From: Pedobacter helvus
GTDB taxonomy: Bacteria > Bacteroidota > Bacteroidia > Sphingobacteriales > Sphingobacteriaceae
Direction of reading: 5' to 3'
DNA: 64,000 nt
NCBI RefSeq assembly: GCF_005925325.1
Contig: NZ_SRMP01000007.1
Span: 62,001 to 126,000, forward strand
Every line of letters starts with the position of its first letter. Position 1 is the first letter of the stretch. A program made the translations under genes and the position numbers. This document shows, piece by piece, positions 48,676 through 56,342 of this stretch. Under the pieces are notes generated by a model, which saw only the letters and a program-made list of their open reading frames with translations, did not search any database and was not told where the DNA came from.

Positions 48676-48710
48676 AAACTCCCCATAGGTAAATCTACGG
48701 GGAGTTTTTT
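48676..48710. terminator. terminator hairpin between convergent genes
   Basis: AAACTCCCC (48676-48684) pairs with GGGGAGTTT (48699-48707), with further pairing inside, and is followed by a T-run. It follows the zinc protease gene; a leftward gene (DUF1905) ends at 48745 and may use it too. Confidence 0.85.
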
Positions 48711-48744
48711 TATGGTATTTTGCGTAAATTGTTATTTACAAGTT

Positions 48745-49257
48745 CTACTTTTCTTTCCTATTACTTCGTAGCATTAGACCAAAATCTTGCTTTTTAGCCA
48801 TGGCATCCACAATCATAATTAAGCGCTTAGTCCTAGTCGCTTCTGTTTTAGCTGTATTTAGCCAAACAATAAAATAATTCTGATGCGCCTTGGTATAAGA
48901 AAGGAAATGCTCCAACAAACCGTCTTCTTGGGCTAAACAAACCTCCAAATCTTCCGGCATTTCTATCTTGAAATCTACATCATGTTCTAGGGAAAGTGAC
49001 ACAGGATTTCCAGCTTCTTTCTTCAATTGTTTTCTGATTTTTCCATCCAGTGGCAAGATAAAATCTCCACCCCCCATTGGGATTAGGCTTTTTCCATTGA
49101 TTTGCAGGTTATCAATTTGTCCACGGACACGGAACCCTCTTTTATCATCTTGTTTAATTTGCTGGGCAATAACTTCTGGAATAAATACGTAACTCCAGCC
49201 GGTTTTCTCGCCGTTACTATCAAATCTTTCTATTTCAGCGTTGAAATTAATTTTCAT
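48745..49257 (-). CDS. DUF1905 / YdeI-like protein
   Basis: This is a 170-residue cytoplasmic protein. The first half (INFNAEIERFDSNGEKTGWSYV, FRVRGQIDNLQINGKSLIPM, GDFILPLDGKIRKQLKKEAG) is a DUF1905 beta-barrel domain. The second half (SYTKAHQNYFIVWLNTAKTEATRTKRL) matches the YdeI/OmpD-associated (bacteriocin-protection-like) family. Function is not established. It stands alone. Confidence 0.85.
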   Translation of the reverse strand: MKINFNAEIERFDSNGEKTGWSYVFIPEVIAQQIKQDDKRGFRVRGQIDNLQINGKSLIPMGGGDFILPLDGKIRKQLKKEAGNPVSLSLEHDVDFKIEMPEDLEVCLAQEDGLLEHFLSYTKAHQNYFIVWLNTAKTEATRTKRLIMIVDAMAKKQDFGLMLRSNRKEK

Positions 49258-49359
49258 ATTTAAAAGACACTATAGGCTACAGGAGCTATTATCCCATTAA
49301 CATATAATGATAATCATATTCTTTAACATTTCGTGGCACGAAATCAGGAATGAAAATTA

Positions 49360-50682
49360 TTAATGATGTGCGTAAACCGTTTCAAGCTCGGCAACTTCTA
49401 CTTCACCCTCGGCGGTGAGTTCTACTAGCTTTACATTTTTAAGCTCATTTACCATTAAAGGATCATATTTAGCTTTTACCTTTACATAGTTTTTAGTGAA
49501 ACCATGCATAAAGCCATTCTTTTGATCATCTTCAAAAAGCACCTGAGCCTCGGTACCAATTTGCGATTGATAGAATGCTCTTCTTTTCTTGTCAGACAAG
49601 ATGTGTAACATTTTATTACGCTCAAAACGAGTGCTTCCAGTTACTTTGCCTTTCATTACAGCAGCTTCTGTTTGTTCACGCTCCGAATAAGTAAACACGT
49701 GCAAATACGAAATATCCAAACCGTTCAAAAACTCGTAGGTGTCTAAGAAATCTTCCTGAGTTTCGCCCGGGAAACCAACAATCACATCAACACCTATACA
49801 ACAGTTAGGCATCAGCTCTTTGATTTTCGCAACCCTATCTACATATAACTCGCGTTGGTAACGGCGTTTCATCAATCCTAAGATTTTATTAGAACCAGAC
49901 TGTAAGGGAATATGAAAATGTGGAACAAAACGTTTTGAAGTAGCTACAAATTCGATGATATCGTTGCTTAACAAATTAGGTTCTATTGATGAAATCCGAA
50001 TTCTTTCGATACCGTCTACCTCGTCTAAAGCTTTCACTAAATCAAAGAAACGATCTTCACGTTTGCCTTCCCTAATGCCAAAATCTCCGAGGTTTACACC
50101 CGTAAGCACAATCTCCTTTACACCACTAGCAGCAATCTGTTGAGCTTTTTGCAATACACTTTCAATAGTATCGCTTCTGCTACCACCGCGGGCTAAGGGA
50201 ATAGTACAATAAGTACATGGGTAATCACAACCATCTTGAACTTTCAAGAAAGTACGGGTTCTGTCACCAATGGAGTAAGCGGCAATAAAATTATGATTTA
50301 CTTTCTCGATATCTTGCTGGTGTACAATTGCTTTTGGCTGCTTAGTTAAATCAGTGATAAACTCAACTATACGAAATTTTTCAGCAGCTCCTAAAACCAT
50401 ATCTACCCCTTCAATCTCGGCAATTTCTTGAGGTTTTAGCTGCGCATAACAGCCTACAATAGTAACGTAAGCATTAGGAGAATACTTAAGCGCTTCTTTA
50501 ACTACCTTTCGGCATTTCTTATCTGCATGGTCGGTTACAGAACAGGTATTGATTACGTAAACATCGGCTGCATCCGTAAATTCTACCACGCTATAGCCTG
50601 CATCGGTAAACAACCTACCAATTGTTGAAGTTTCAGAGAAATTCAACTTACAGCCAAGAGTATAAAAAGCTACTTTTTTCAT
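49360..50682 (-). CDS. mtaB: tRNA t6A37 methylthiotransferase
   Basis: MtaB adds a methylthio group to N6-threonylcarbamoyladenosine at tRNA position 37. The protein of 440 residues (ATG at 50682; an upstream TTG would add four residues) has the N-terminal UPF0004 domain with Cys residues in TLGCKLNFSE, INTCSVTDHADKKCR and TIVGCYAQ, the radical-SAM cluster CDYPCTYC, and a C-terminal TRAM domain. On the minus strand TATCTTTG at 50692-50699 lies only 9 nt upstream of the ATG, so an mRNA from it would have almost no leader. Confidence 0.96.
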   Translation of the reverse strand: MKKVAFYTLGCKLNFSETSTIGRLFTDAGYSVVEFTDAADVYVINTCSVTDHADKKCRKVVKEALKYSPNAYVTIVGCYAQLKPQEIAEIEGVDMVLGAAEKFRIVEFITDLTKQPKAIVHQQDIEKVNHNFIAAYSIGDRTRTFLKVQDGCDYPCTYCTIPLARGGSRSDTIESVLQKAQQIAASGVKEIVLTGVNLGDFGIREGKREDRFFDLVKALDEVDGIERIRISSIEPNLLSNDIIEFVATSKRFVPHFHIPLQSGSNKILGLMKRRYQRELYVDRVAKIKELMPNCCIGVDVIVGFPGETQEDFLDTYEFLNGLDISYLHVFTYSEREQTEAAVMKGKVTGSTRFERNKMLHILSDKKRRAFYQSQIGTEAQVLFEDDQKNGFMHGFTKNYVKVKAKYDPLMVNELKNVKLVELTAEGEVEVAELETVYAHH

Positions 50683-50754
50683 TTGAGGTGGCAAAGATAC
50701 GAAATTGTGATAAGTTGTAGGTTCTAGGTAGTAAGTTTTAAGTCATAAGTTAAC

Positions 50755-51336
50755 CTACTTACTTTCCTTCTTAATAAACTTATGGTAGTAATTATACTTT
50801 TTGATATAAGACCTTATCATATCAAAACTATAGCTTTTTTCATTCTTGAAGTCTTGCAGCAACTCTGGATAATCTCCTATAATACCATAAAAATTATCTT
50901 CTCTTTCTTTTCTTGAGCCTAAAAGACTATACGCTTTGACTTGTAAAGGTTTCTCGTTATTCTTAACTACATACCAAAAAGTTTGAGAAGTACTCATTCC
51001 ATTACCCGTAACATGAGTAATATAATACACAAACAACTGGGCTTCTCCATTTTCCAAACGTTGTAAAAACACAGGGCCTTTTTTGAGTGGAATGGTTAAC
51101 GCCACGTAAGACGTGCTATCCTTCCAAGTATAATACTCAGAATATTCTTTTACCGAAATATTTACCTTCTGTTTGGTTTCGTTGTTCAAAAATTTCAAAC
51201 CTCCCAATAAAGTAGATTTAATTTCTCCTTTTAAAGTATCGCCCAAAACTGTAATTACATAGTCTTTCTGTGCTTTCACAGAAACAGTAAAAACTAATGA
51301 AAGGATAATAACAGCGTTAATAAAGATTTTTTTCAT
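50755..51336 (-). CDS. secreted hypothetical protein
   Basis: This is a 193-residue exported protein with a signal peptide ending VKAQ. The mature start DYVITVLGDTLKGEIKSTL is followed by beta-strand sequence and a Lys/Tyr-rich end. I recognise no named family with confidence; similar short secreted proteins with an ITLGDTLKGEIK-like start are frequent in Bacteroidota. It lies 22 nt after ubiX in the same direction, a likely co-transcription without obvious functional link. Confidence 0.7.
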   Translation of the reverse strand: MKKIFINAVIILSLVFTVSVKAQKDYVITVLGDTLKGEIKSTLLGGLKFLNNETKQKVNISVKEYSEYYTWKDSTSYVALTIPLKKGPVFLQRLENGEAQLFVYYITHVTGNGMSTSQTFWYVVKNNEKPLQVKAYSLLGSRKEREDNFYGIIGDYPELLQDFKNEKSYSFDMIRSYIKKYNYYHKFIKKESK

Positions 51337-51358
51337 TTATCAAATTTATATTTTCATA

Positions 51359-51925
51359 TTAATCATTCCAACGGTAACTCTCTTTTTCTAACCCAGCTAA
51401 ATCAATCACCCTATCTACCACCGTTTGAGCAACTTCATCAATAGTTTTTGGCAAACTGTAAAAAGAAGGATTAGCAGGGCAAATAATCCCACCAGCTTCG
51501 GTGACTGTTTTCATATTGTTTAGATGAATTAAGCTAAAAGGCGTATCACGAACCAAAGCAATTAATTTCCTACGCTCTTTCAAAATCACATCTGCTGCTC
51601 TAGAGATCAAATCGTTCGAAATACCATGAGCGATACGCCCCAAAGCTCCCATAGAGCAAGGTGCAATGATCATCGTATCGTATTTTGCGGAACCAGAGGC
51701 AAACGGTGCATTGAAGTCCATTTTCGAGTAGAAATCAAAATCGTAGTTGCTATAATCGTCATTTCCTAGTTCGTAACGCCAAACTTCTTTAGCATTATCG
51801 GACATTACAATTCCCACCTTTTCTACTTGCTGCGATAACGCTTTCAAATTGTCTAACAATAATTTAGCATAGATAGCGCCACTTGCGCCAGTTATAGCAA
51901 CTACTATTTTCTTCCCTTTTTGCAT
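51359..51925 (-). CDS. ubiX: flavin prenyltransferase
   Basis: UbiX joins dimethylallyl phosphate to FMN to make the prenylated flavin used by UbiD decarboxylases. The 188-residue protein (ATG at 51925; a TTG two codons upstream is less likely) has the flavin-binding start VVAITGASGAIYAKLLLDNL, the IIAPCSMGALGRIAHG segment and VRDTPFSLIHLNNM. All are family hallmarks. No ubiD gene is in the window. Confidence 0.95.
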   Translation of the reverse strand: MQKGKKIVVAITGASGAIYAKLLLDNLKALSQQVEKVGIVMSDNAKEVWRYELGNDDYSNYDFDFYSKMDFNAPFASGSAKYDTMIIAPCSMGALGRIAHGISNDLISRAADVILKERRKLIALVRDTPFSLIHLNNMKTVTEAGGIICPANPSFYSLPKTIDEVAQTVVDRVIDLAGLEKESYRWND

Positions 51926-52081
51926 ACACAAATATACAACCTCAAAAGCGTTAGTTTACAGCTAATGCTATCACATATCATCAAAAATCATTCATTAGGT
52001 GCTCAAAAATGCTGTTTCAAGTTTTATTTAATAAATTTTCGGTCTATAAATCAACGAAGTACAACTTATCTATTATTTTTA

Positions 52082-52113
52082 TTTGCAGGTAATAGATGTT
52101 GTTTCTATATTTG
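52082..52113 (+). promoter_or_regulatory. promoter of tRNA-Lys
   Basis: TTTG (52082-52085), a 20-nt spacer and TATATTTG (52106-52113) match the Bacteroidota housekeeping promoter (TTTG, N19-23, TAnnTTTG) at every defined position. The tRNA gene begins 38 nt downstream. It is the clearest promoter in the window. Confidence 0.85.
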
Positions 52114-52151
52114 CACCTCCTTAGAACGAAGAAGTTCTTCAAAACAAGGAA

Positions 52152-52224
52152 GATTCCGTAGCTCAGCTGGTAGAGCATTACACTTTTAATGTAGTGGTCC
52201 TGGGTTCGAATCCCAGCGGGATCA
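52152..52224 (+). tRNA. tRNA-Lys(TTT)
   Basis: The cloverleaf folds fully. The acceptor GATTCCG pairs with CGGGATC with one G-U, the D arm is GCTC...GAGC, and the anticodon loop CTTTTAA reads TTT (Lys). The T arm is CTGGG-TTCGAAT-CCCAG, with discriminator A at 52224. The CCA end is not encoded. A tyrosine integrase gene follows on the same strand, which marks this tRNA as the probable attachment locus of the island. Confidence 0.97.
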
Positions 52225-52247
52225 CAGAAATGACTAACAAAACGTAT

Positions 52248-52284
52248 AAAACCCTGCAATCGCACGATTAGCAGGGTTTTTGCT
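52248..52284 (+). terminator. terminator of tRNA-Lys
   Basis: AAAACCCTGC (52248-52257) pairs perfectly with GCAGGGTTTT (52271-52280) and is followed by T residues, 24 nt after the tRNA end. A crossover site at the tRNA 3' end would lie upstream of this hairpin. Confidence 0.85.
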
Positions 52285-52332
52285 TTTAGGACTTTACCAA
52301 AACTTGCACGAAATCCCAAAAAAAAGGTGCGT

Positions 52333-52373
52333 AATTCGGTGAGTCATCCTGAAAGTCCGAACGACTCACCGAA
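52333..52373. other. 12-bp inverted repeat between tRNA-Lys and integrase
   Basis: ATTCGGTGAGTC (52333-52344) and GACTCACCGAAT (52362-52373) form a perfect 12-bp dyad with a 17-nt spacer, with no T-run. A second small palindrome, TCCATTTAATGGA, is at 52383-52395. Their place between the putative attachment tRNA and the integrase gene makes integrase/excisionase binding sites, or an integrase leader hairpin, the likeliest uses. The rest of 52285-52535 shows no gene. Confidence 0.5.
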
Positions 52374-52535
52374 TAAGCTGTATCCATTTAATGGACAGCT
52401 TGTTACGAACTGAACATCTTGTCTATTTTAGTTGCCAATGCTAAATTTGTATCGTTGATATCTGCTGATTTTTATCTGCGATACAGCTCTAGTCCGAAAA
52501 TCGGCCTAGGGTTGTTAACCTTTAATCGTTAGATT

Positions 52536-53756
52536 ATGAAAACTAATTTTAGCCTGCTTTTCTTTATGAAAAGACAAAAGAACTATTCAGACGGCGCAGC
52601 TCCTATCTACATGCGTATCACGGTAGACGGTAAACGTGTAGAACTTGCCACTGGCAGATCTTGTGAACCCGACCGCTGGCATTCCAAATCGGGAAGGGCA
52701 ACTGGTACCAAGGAAAAATATCGGTTGTTCAACACCAGCCTAGACCAATTGCAGAACAAGGTGTATGATGCCCACGCCAAACTAGTACAGTCAGGTATGG
52801 AAATCACTGCGCAATCTATTCGGGATGTATTGGTTGGTAAGGTCGCAAAATCATCCAAACTATTGGATGCCGTTTCAGAACACAACGAAAAAATGGAGGC
52901 GCTAGTTGGCAAAGATTACGTTAGGGGAACGCTGAACAGATATAAAGTACTCTACAATCATTTGCAGACTTTTATCAAGATGCAGTATGGGGCTGATGAT
53001 GTGGAGGTGGGAAAAGTGGATGTTTCATTCTTCAATAATTTCGATTATTACCTAAGGTCTAGATCATGCGCCAACAACTATACCGTGAAGATGATCAAAA
53101 ACCTTGGCAAGATCATCAATATCTGTTGCGAAAACGGAACTGCGGAAAGTAACCCGATTGCTTTCTACAAAGGGCGAACAAAAACTGTAGACAGGAATTT
53201 TCTGTCACAGGAGGAAATCCAAATTATACTACAGAAGCGGTTTGTTTCTGCAAGATTGGATGTTATCAGGGACGTTTTCCTTTTCTGCTGCTTTACCGGC
53301 CTTGCCTATGCCGATGTGCAGAAGCTAAAGATCACTGACATACAAAAGGGTATCGATGGCGAGCTTTGGATCATCAAGAACCGTCAGAAGACCAATGTCA
53401 GGGCTTCCATCCCCTTACTTCAAAACGCAGTTGAGCTAATAAACAAATACGAAAACCATCCCGTCTTTTCAAATCTCGGAAACGTGTTTCCCGTTCCGAG
53501 CAACCAAAAGATGAACGAATACCTAAAGGAGATAGCCGAGCTGTGCGGTATCGAGAAGAAACTGACCTCACATATCGCCCGCCATACCTTTGCAACTACC
53601 GTAACACTATTGAACGGTGTTCCAATCGAAAGTGTATCAAAAATGCTCGGACACACCAATATCAGGACTACACAGCACTATGCAAAGATATTGGACATGA
53701 AATTGAGCGAAGACATGGCAAATCTAAAGATTCGTTTGGCAGATCAGTTTGTTTAG
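52536..53756 (+). CDS. tyrosine recombinase/integrase, CTnDOT-like
   Basis: This is a 406-residue site-specific recombinase. An N-terminal arm-binding domain (about 1-110; MKRQKNYSDGAAPIYMRITV) is followed by a SAM-like core-binding domain (about 110-215) and a catalytic domain. Visible catalytic residues are Lys285 in KNRQKTNV, H346-x2-R349 in HIARHTFAT, His373 in GHTNIRTTQ and nucleophile Tyr382 in HYAKILD. The first catalytic Arg is replaced: the usual TGLR reads TGLA (Ala257). The same lack is known for IntDOT of Bacteroides. It lies directly downstream of tRNA-Lys and probably catalyses island integration there. Confidence 0.95.
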   Translation: MKTNFSLLFFMKRQKNYSDGAAPIYMRITVDGKRVELATGRSCEPDRWHSKSGRATGTKEKYRLFNTSLDQLQNKVYDAHAKLVQSGMEITAQSIRDVLVGKVAKSSKLLDAVSEHNEKMEALVGKDYVRGTLNRYKVLYNHLQTFIKMQYGADDVEVGKVDVSFFNNFDYYLRSRSCANNYTVKMIKNLGKIINICCENGTAESNPIAFYKGRTKTVDRNFLSQEEIQIILQKRFVSARLDVIRDVFLFCCFTGLAYADVQKLKITDIQKGIDGELWIIKNRQKTNVRASIPLLQNAVELINKYENHPVFSNLGNVFPVPSNQKMNEYLKEIAELCGIEKKLTSHIARHTFATTVTLLNGVPIESVSKMLGHTNIRTTQHYAKILDMKLSEDMANLKIRLADQFV

Positions 53757-53817
53757 TCAGATATTTCTAATTCAACAGTTTGACCTCCTTGTTTTAAGAG
53801 CGTTATTTTAGATAAGC

Positions 53818-53841
53818 GGCAGCAATCTTCGGATTGTTGCC
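53818..53841. other. hairpin with TTCG tetraloop after integrase
   Basis: GGCAGCAATC (53818-53827) and GATTGTTGCC (53832-53841) form a 10-bp stem with one G-T pair around the stable tetraloop TTCG. No T-run follows, so a classical terminator is uncertain. It could still stabilise the integrase mRNA 3' end. Confidence 0.5.
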
Positions 53842-53949
53842 ACTAACTTGTTAGGGTTAGGTTTAAATTCATTTATCAACAAAAATAGACTGTCACACAA
53901 CATCATTCCCTAACGCTTTAAATATTTTACTGAGGATACGCCAAACTAA

Positions 53950-55482
53950 TTATAACAGAATGTGGATGGATTCTTTTATTTCGTCATTACCAGGAAAACC
54001 AGTAAACTTCTTTGTGATAATACCTTGTTTATTAAATAGCAGATATGATGGAATAGAGTTCAACTTAAACTGAGCCATCACATAGTTCCATTGATCTTCT
54101 GTTAGGTAGTAATGTTCATCTCCAATACCTTTGATTTTTTCCTCCCAAAGCTTTGGAGGAGAACTTCCATTAGTTATATAAACAAACACGGCATCCTTGT
54201 CATGAAATTTAGCTTTCTCACTTCTGAATTGCTGCATCGCCACTATGCATGGAGCACACCATGTCGCCCATAAGTCGATTAATATCACTTTATTTTTGTA
54301 TTTATTCAAAATTGCTTCAATTACCTTTTCTTTCGGAACGGTAGATATATCATTCATGATTGCTGGCGACTTGAATTTTTCCATTTCAATAATCTGACGG
54401 TTTTTTCGAAATAGTATTTTAGTGATCTCGCCCTTTTTCCAATATTTTGAGATATTCGTTTGTTGCTTTATCGAAAGTGGTTTTAATTCTACAGAGAGCT
54501 GTCGCCCGTAGGCATTAGCTGCTAAATTATCATAATATGGACCATCATCAAATCCTACAAGATCAGACAAAATAGTTTTAACTTTCGCTAACCAAGAAGA
54601 TATGTCAGTATCCCCTATACTAGGAAGCCCTATTATCTGATTTTCTAAAATTGCTTGTTGCAATTTAGGGAATTCGGAACAGATAAGATATTGCGGATCA
54701 TTAAGCTTAAAGTCTTTTAAAAATCGATAATATGATCTGTCAATTTTTTGAAATGCTGGCCTGATATTTTTATTATTAGCAACAGCATTAAAATTCGAAA
54801 CCATATAGCGCTCATAGTCAAAGACAAATGTGTTATATAACGATAAACTAAAGTTTTTTGCAAGGATTTGTTTCATCTCCCTAGTCAAAAGTTCATTATC
54901 TTTCAAAATTTCCAATCTTTCAGCAAGGATAGTTTTTGCATATCTAAGAAAATAATCGGGGCTTTTACTATATAAAGGTTCAGGTTTTCTTCCCGATGAA
55001 TGATCAAACATTTTACTGATGACTTCAATACTTTTTGCCATATCATTTGAAGTCAATCCATTAGGTGTTACCTTAACACTTTCGATATCCGAATCCTGTT
55101 TGTAGATAATATCAATATTGCTAATTCCACTGCTGCCCAACTTAACGTAAATCGGGCTATATGTTAGACTTGTAGATAGCGAAATTAGAGAGATATCTGT
55201 TTCCACATCAACAGCAACAGAGAATTTTCCTGACTGATCTGCAAGAACTGTGTGTTTGACATCTTCTCCCGAAATAGGATTTGAAATGAGGATATCTACA
55301 TATATACTATCTCTTTTTGTGTCAGGCGGTATTATCTTTCCTATAATTTTAGCTCGACCAGTTTTTATACGGGGAGTACCAAATATGTTTTTATCGGATG
55401 ATATACATAAAAACAATAGAAATATGCATACCGGCGAGAGAGTTAATTTTATAATCTTGATCATAATTACCAAGTTAAGCAT
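53950..55482 (-). CDS. TlpA-like thioredoxin-fold envelope protein
   Basis: This is a 510-residue exported protein. The N-terminus has a hydrophobic signal segment (IIKLTLSPVCIFLLFLCISS; an inner Met at residue 7 is an alternative start). A beta-rich N-terminal domain (about 40-140) and a long helical middle precede a C-terminal thioredoxin-like domain with IDLWATWCAPCIVAMQQF (redox CxxC) and LNSIPSYLLFNKQG (cis-Pro). It resembles the TlpA/DUF4369 proteins common in this phylum. It lies alone between the integrase and an XRE gene, so it is cargo or a captured resident gene. Confidence 0.85.
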   Translation of the reverse strand: MLNLVIMIKIIKLTLSPVCIFLLFLCISSDKNIFGTPRIKTGRAKIIGKIIPPDTKRDSIYVDILISNPISGEDVKHTVLADQSGKFSVAVDVETDISLISLSTSLTYSPIYVKLGSSGISNIDIIYKQDSDIESVKVTPNGLTSNDMAKSIEVISKMFDHSSGRKPEPLYSKSPDYFLRYAKTILAERLEILKDNELLTREMKQILAKNFSLSLYNTFVFDYERYMVSNFNAVANNKNIRPAFQKIDRSYYRFLKDFKLNDPQYLICSEFPKLQQAILENQIIGLPSIGDTDISSWLAKVKTILSDLVGFDDGPYYDNLAANAYGRQLSVELKPLSIKQQTNISKYWKKGEITKILFRKNRQIIEMEKFKSPAIMNDISTVPKEKVIEAILNKYKNKVILIDLWATWCAPCIVAMQQFRSEKAKFHDKDAVFVYITNGSSPPKLWEEKIKGIGDEHYYLTEDQWNYVMAQFKLNSIPSYLLFNKQGIITKKFTGFPGNDEIKESIHILL

Positions 55483-55742
55483 TCTAATACATTATCTTCG
55501 ATTGACCTGTTCGAATTCTCTAATTTGAAATGAGAGATGGGCAATGCAATAGACCAGAAAATCGGTTGGAAGTTCTCCACCACAATTCCAACCTGTAAAT
55601 AAATTTCCACCGTAGATGCCAAATGCGGGAATTGGTGCGGACAAGTGCGTGGGCGTTCCGCAGGCCGAAAATGAGCGTGGGGATTAAATACAGTCTGAAA
55701 TGAAGTATAGCCAGCCTAGATATTGAAAGATTGAAATCCGTT
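55483..55742. other. non-coding stretch with a GC-richer patch
   Basis: This gap lies between the thioredoxin-like gene and the XRE gene. The patch at about 55610-55690 is clearly richer in G and C than its surroundings and holds a 23-codon frame (55616-55687, MPNAGIGADKCVGVPQAENE...), which matches nothing I know. It could be a relic of a longer gene or of an earlier insertion. I see no hairpin or repeat. Confidence 0.3.
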
Positions 55743-55982
55743 TTATTTCTTAAGCTTTAAGTCCTTATATAGGAATTTAAGTAAATCACAAGGATCAACA
55801 TCTATAGCCATTGCTACTAGGTACAACTCAGACGCCCTTAAAAATGAATTGCGCTTCGTCGTTAAACGGGTCATTCTTGTTTTGCTGATGCCAGTCTTAG
55901 TACTGACCTGCGACTTGTTAACTGATCGCTGCGCCAGAAACAAACCAAAATCTGTAAGTGTATCTTTATCTTTAGCTGCCAA
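55743..55982 (-). CDS. small XRE-type DNA-binding protein
   Basis: This is a 79-residue Cro/C1-like helix-turn-helix protein: DFGLFLAQRSVNKSQVSTKTGISKTRMTRL followed by SELYLVAMAIDVDPCDLLKFL. The start must be TTG at 55982, because an in-frame stop (TAA) lies three codons upstream and no ATG is available. About 70-100 nt upstream are two direct repeats TAATGTGTAT 21 bp apart, a plausible own operator. Such regulators control excision or transfer genes on mobile elements; the target here is unknown. Confidence 0.8.
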   Translation of the reverse strand: MAAKDKDTLTDFGLFLAQRSVNKSQVSTKTGISKTRMTRLTTKRNSFLRASELYLVAMAIDVDPCDLLKFLYKDLKLKK

Positions 55983-56051
55983 GAGGATTTATTATATTCC
56001 TAATTTACACCACGTATTATTTTTACATCAAAATATTTTAATTTGGATACA

Positions 56052-56082
56052 TAATGTGTATATTCGTATATATAATGTGTAT
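56052..56082. promoter_or_regulatory. paired direct repeats upstream of the XRE gene
   Basis: TAATGTGTAT occurs at 56052-56061 and again at 56073-56082, start-to-start 21 bp, or two DNA turns, so both lie on the same helix face. The surrounding sequence is ATAT-rich and promoter-like. The spacing suggests a binding site for a dimeric regulator such as the adjacent XRE protein. Confidence 0.4.
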
Positions 56083-56170
56083 TTATATAGCTTAGAATAT
56101 TAATTTCTGAGTTGATTTATTAATATTGCGATCACTTCGATAAAATTAAGAAGCATTCGCACTTCGAGTC

Positions 56171-56317
56171 TCGTCTTAGGAACGTAGGAAATTTCAAAAG
56201 AACACGAGAGGATAAGTGACAGTGCTCACGCTATAGGCGTGGGCCTGCTTATTCGTGTTCAGGTCTCCTACGACCTCTAAGGCGGTAAGTGGGTTCCACG
56301 TCTTGTTTTTTCCCACT
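56171..56317 (+). ncRNA. structured RNA candidate, leader of the tandem sigma-factor operon
   Basis: The sequence folds into a nested structure. An outer helix pairs 56171-56179 with 56277-56285 (9 bp with two wobbles). A second helix is GTAGG (56184-56188) with CCTAC (56267-56271). Inside is a long hairpin 56200-56260: GAACACGA/TCGTGTTC closing, ATAAG/CTTAT, then GCTCACGC/GCGTGGGC at the tip. Downstream, GTGG (56289-56292) can pair either with CCAC (56296-56299) or, as AGTGGG, with CCCACT (56312-56317) after a T-run, so two alternative hairpins compete. It ends 26 nt before the first sigma-factor start codon. It may be a cis-regulatory leader or a free RNA. Confidence 0.5.
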
Positions 56318-56342
56318 AGGCTCAACTTAATCAAGTACGAGT

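Noticed and set aside
53398..53659. Leftward open frames antisense to the integrase
   Set aside because: They mirror the conserved catalytic region of the integrase and have no independent support.
56171..56317. Retron or group II intron RNA
   Set aside because: No reverse transcriptase gene is in the window and the fold lacks intron domain V-like features.
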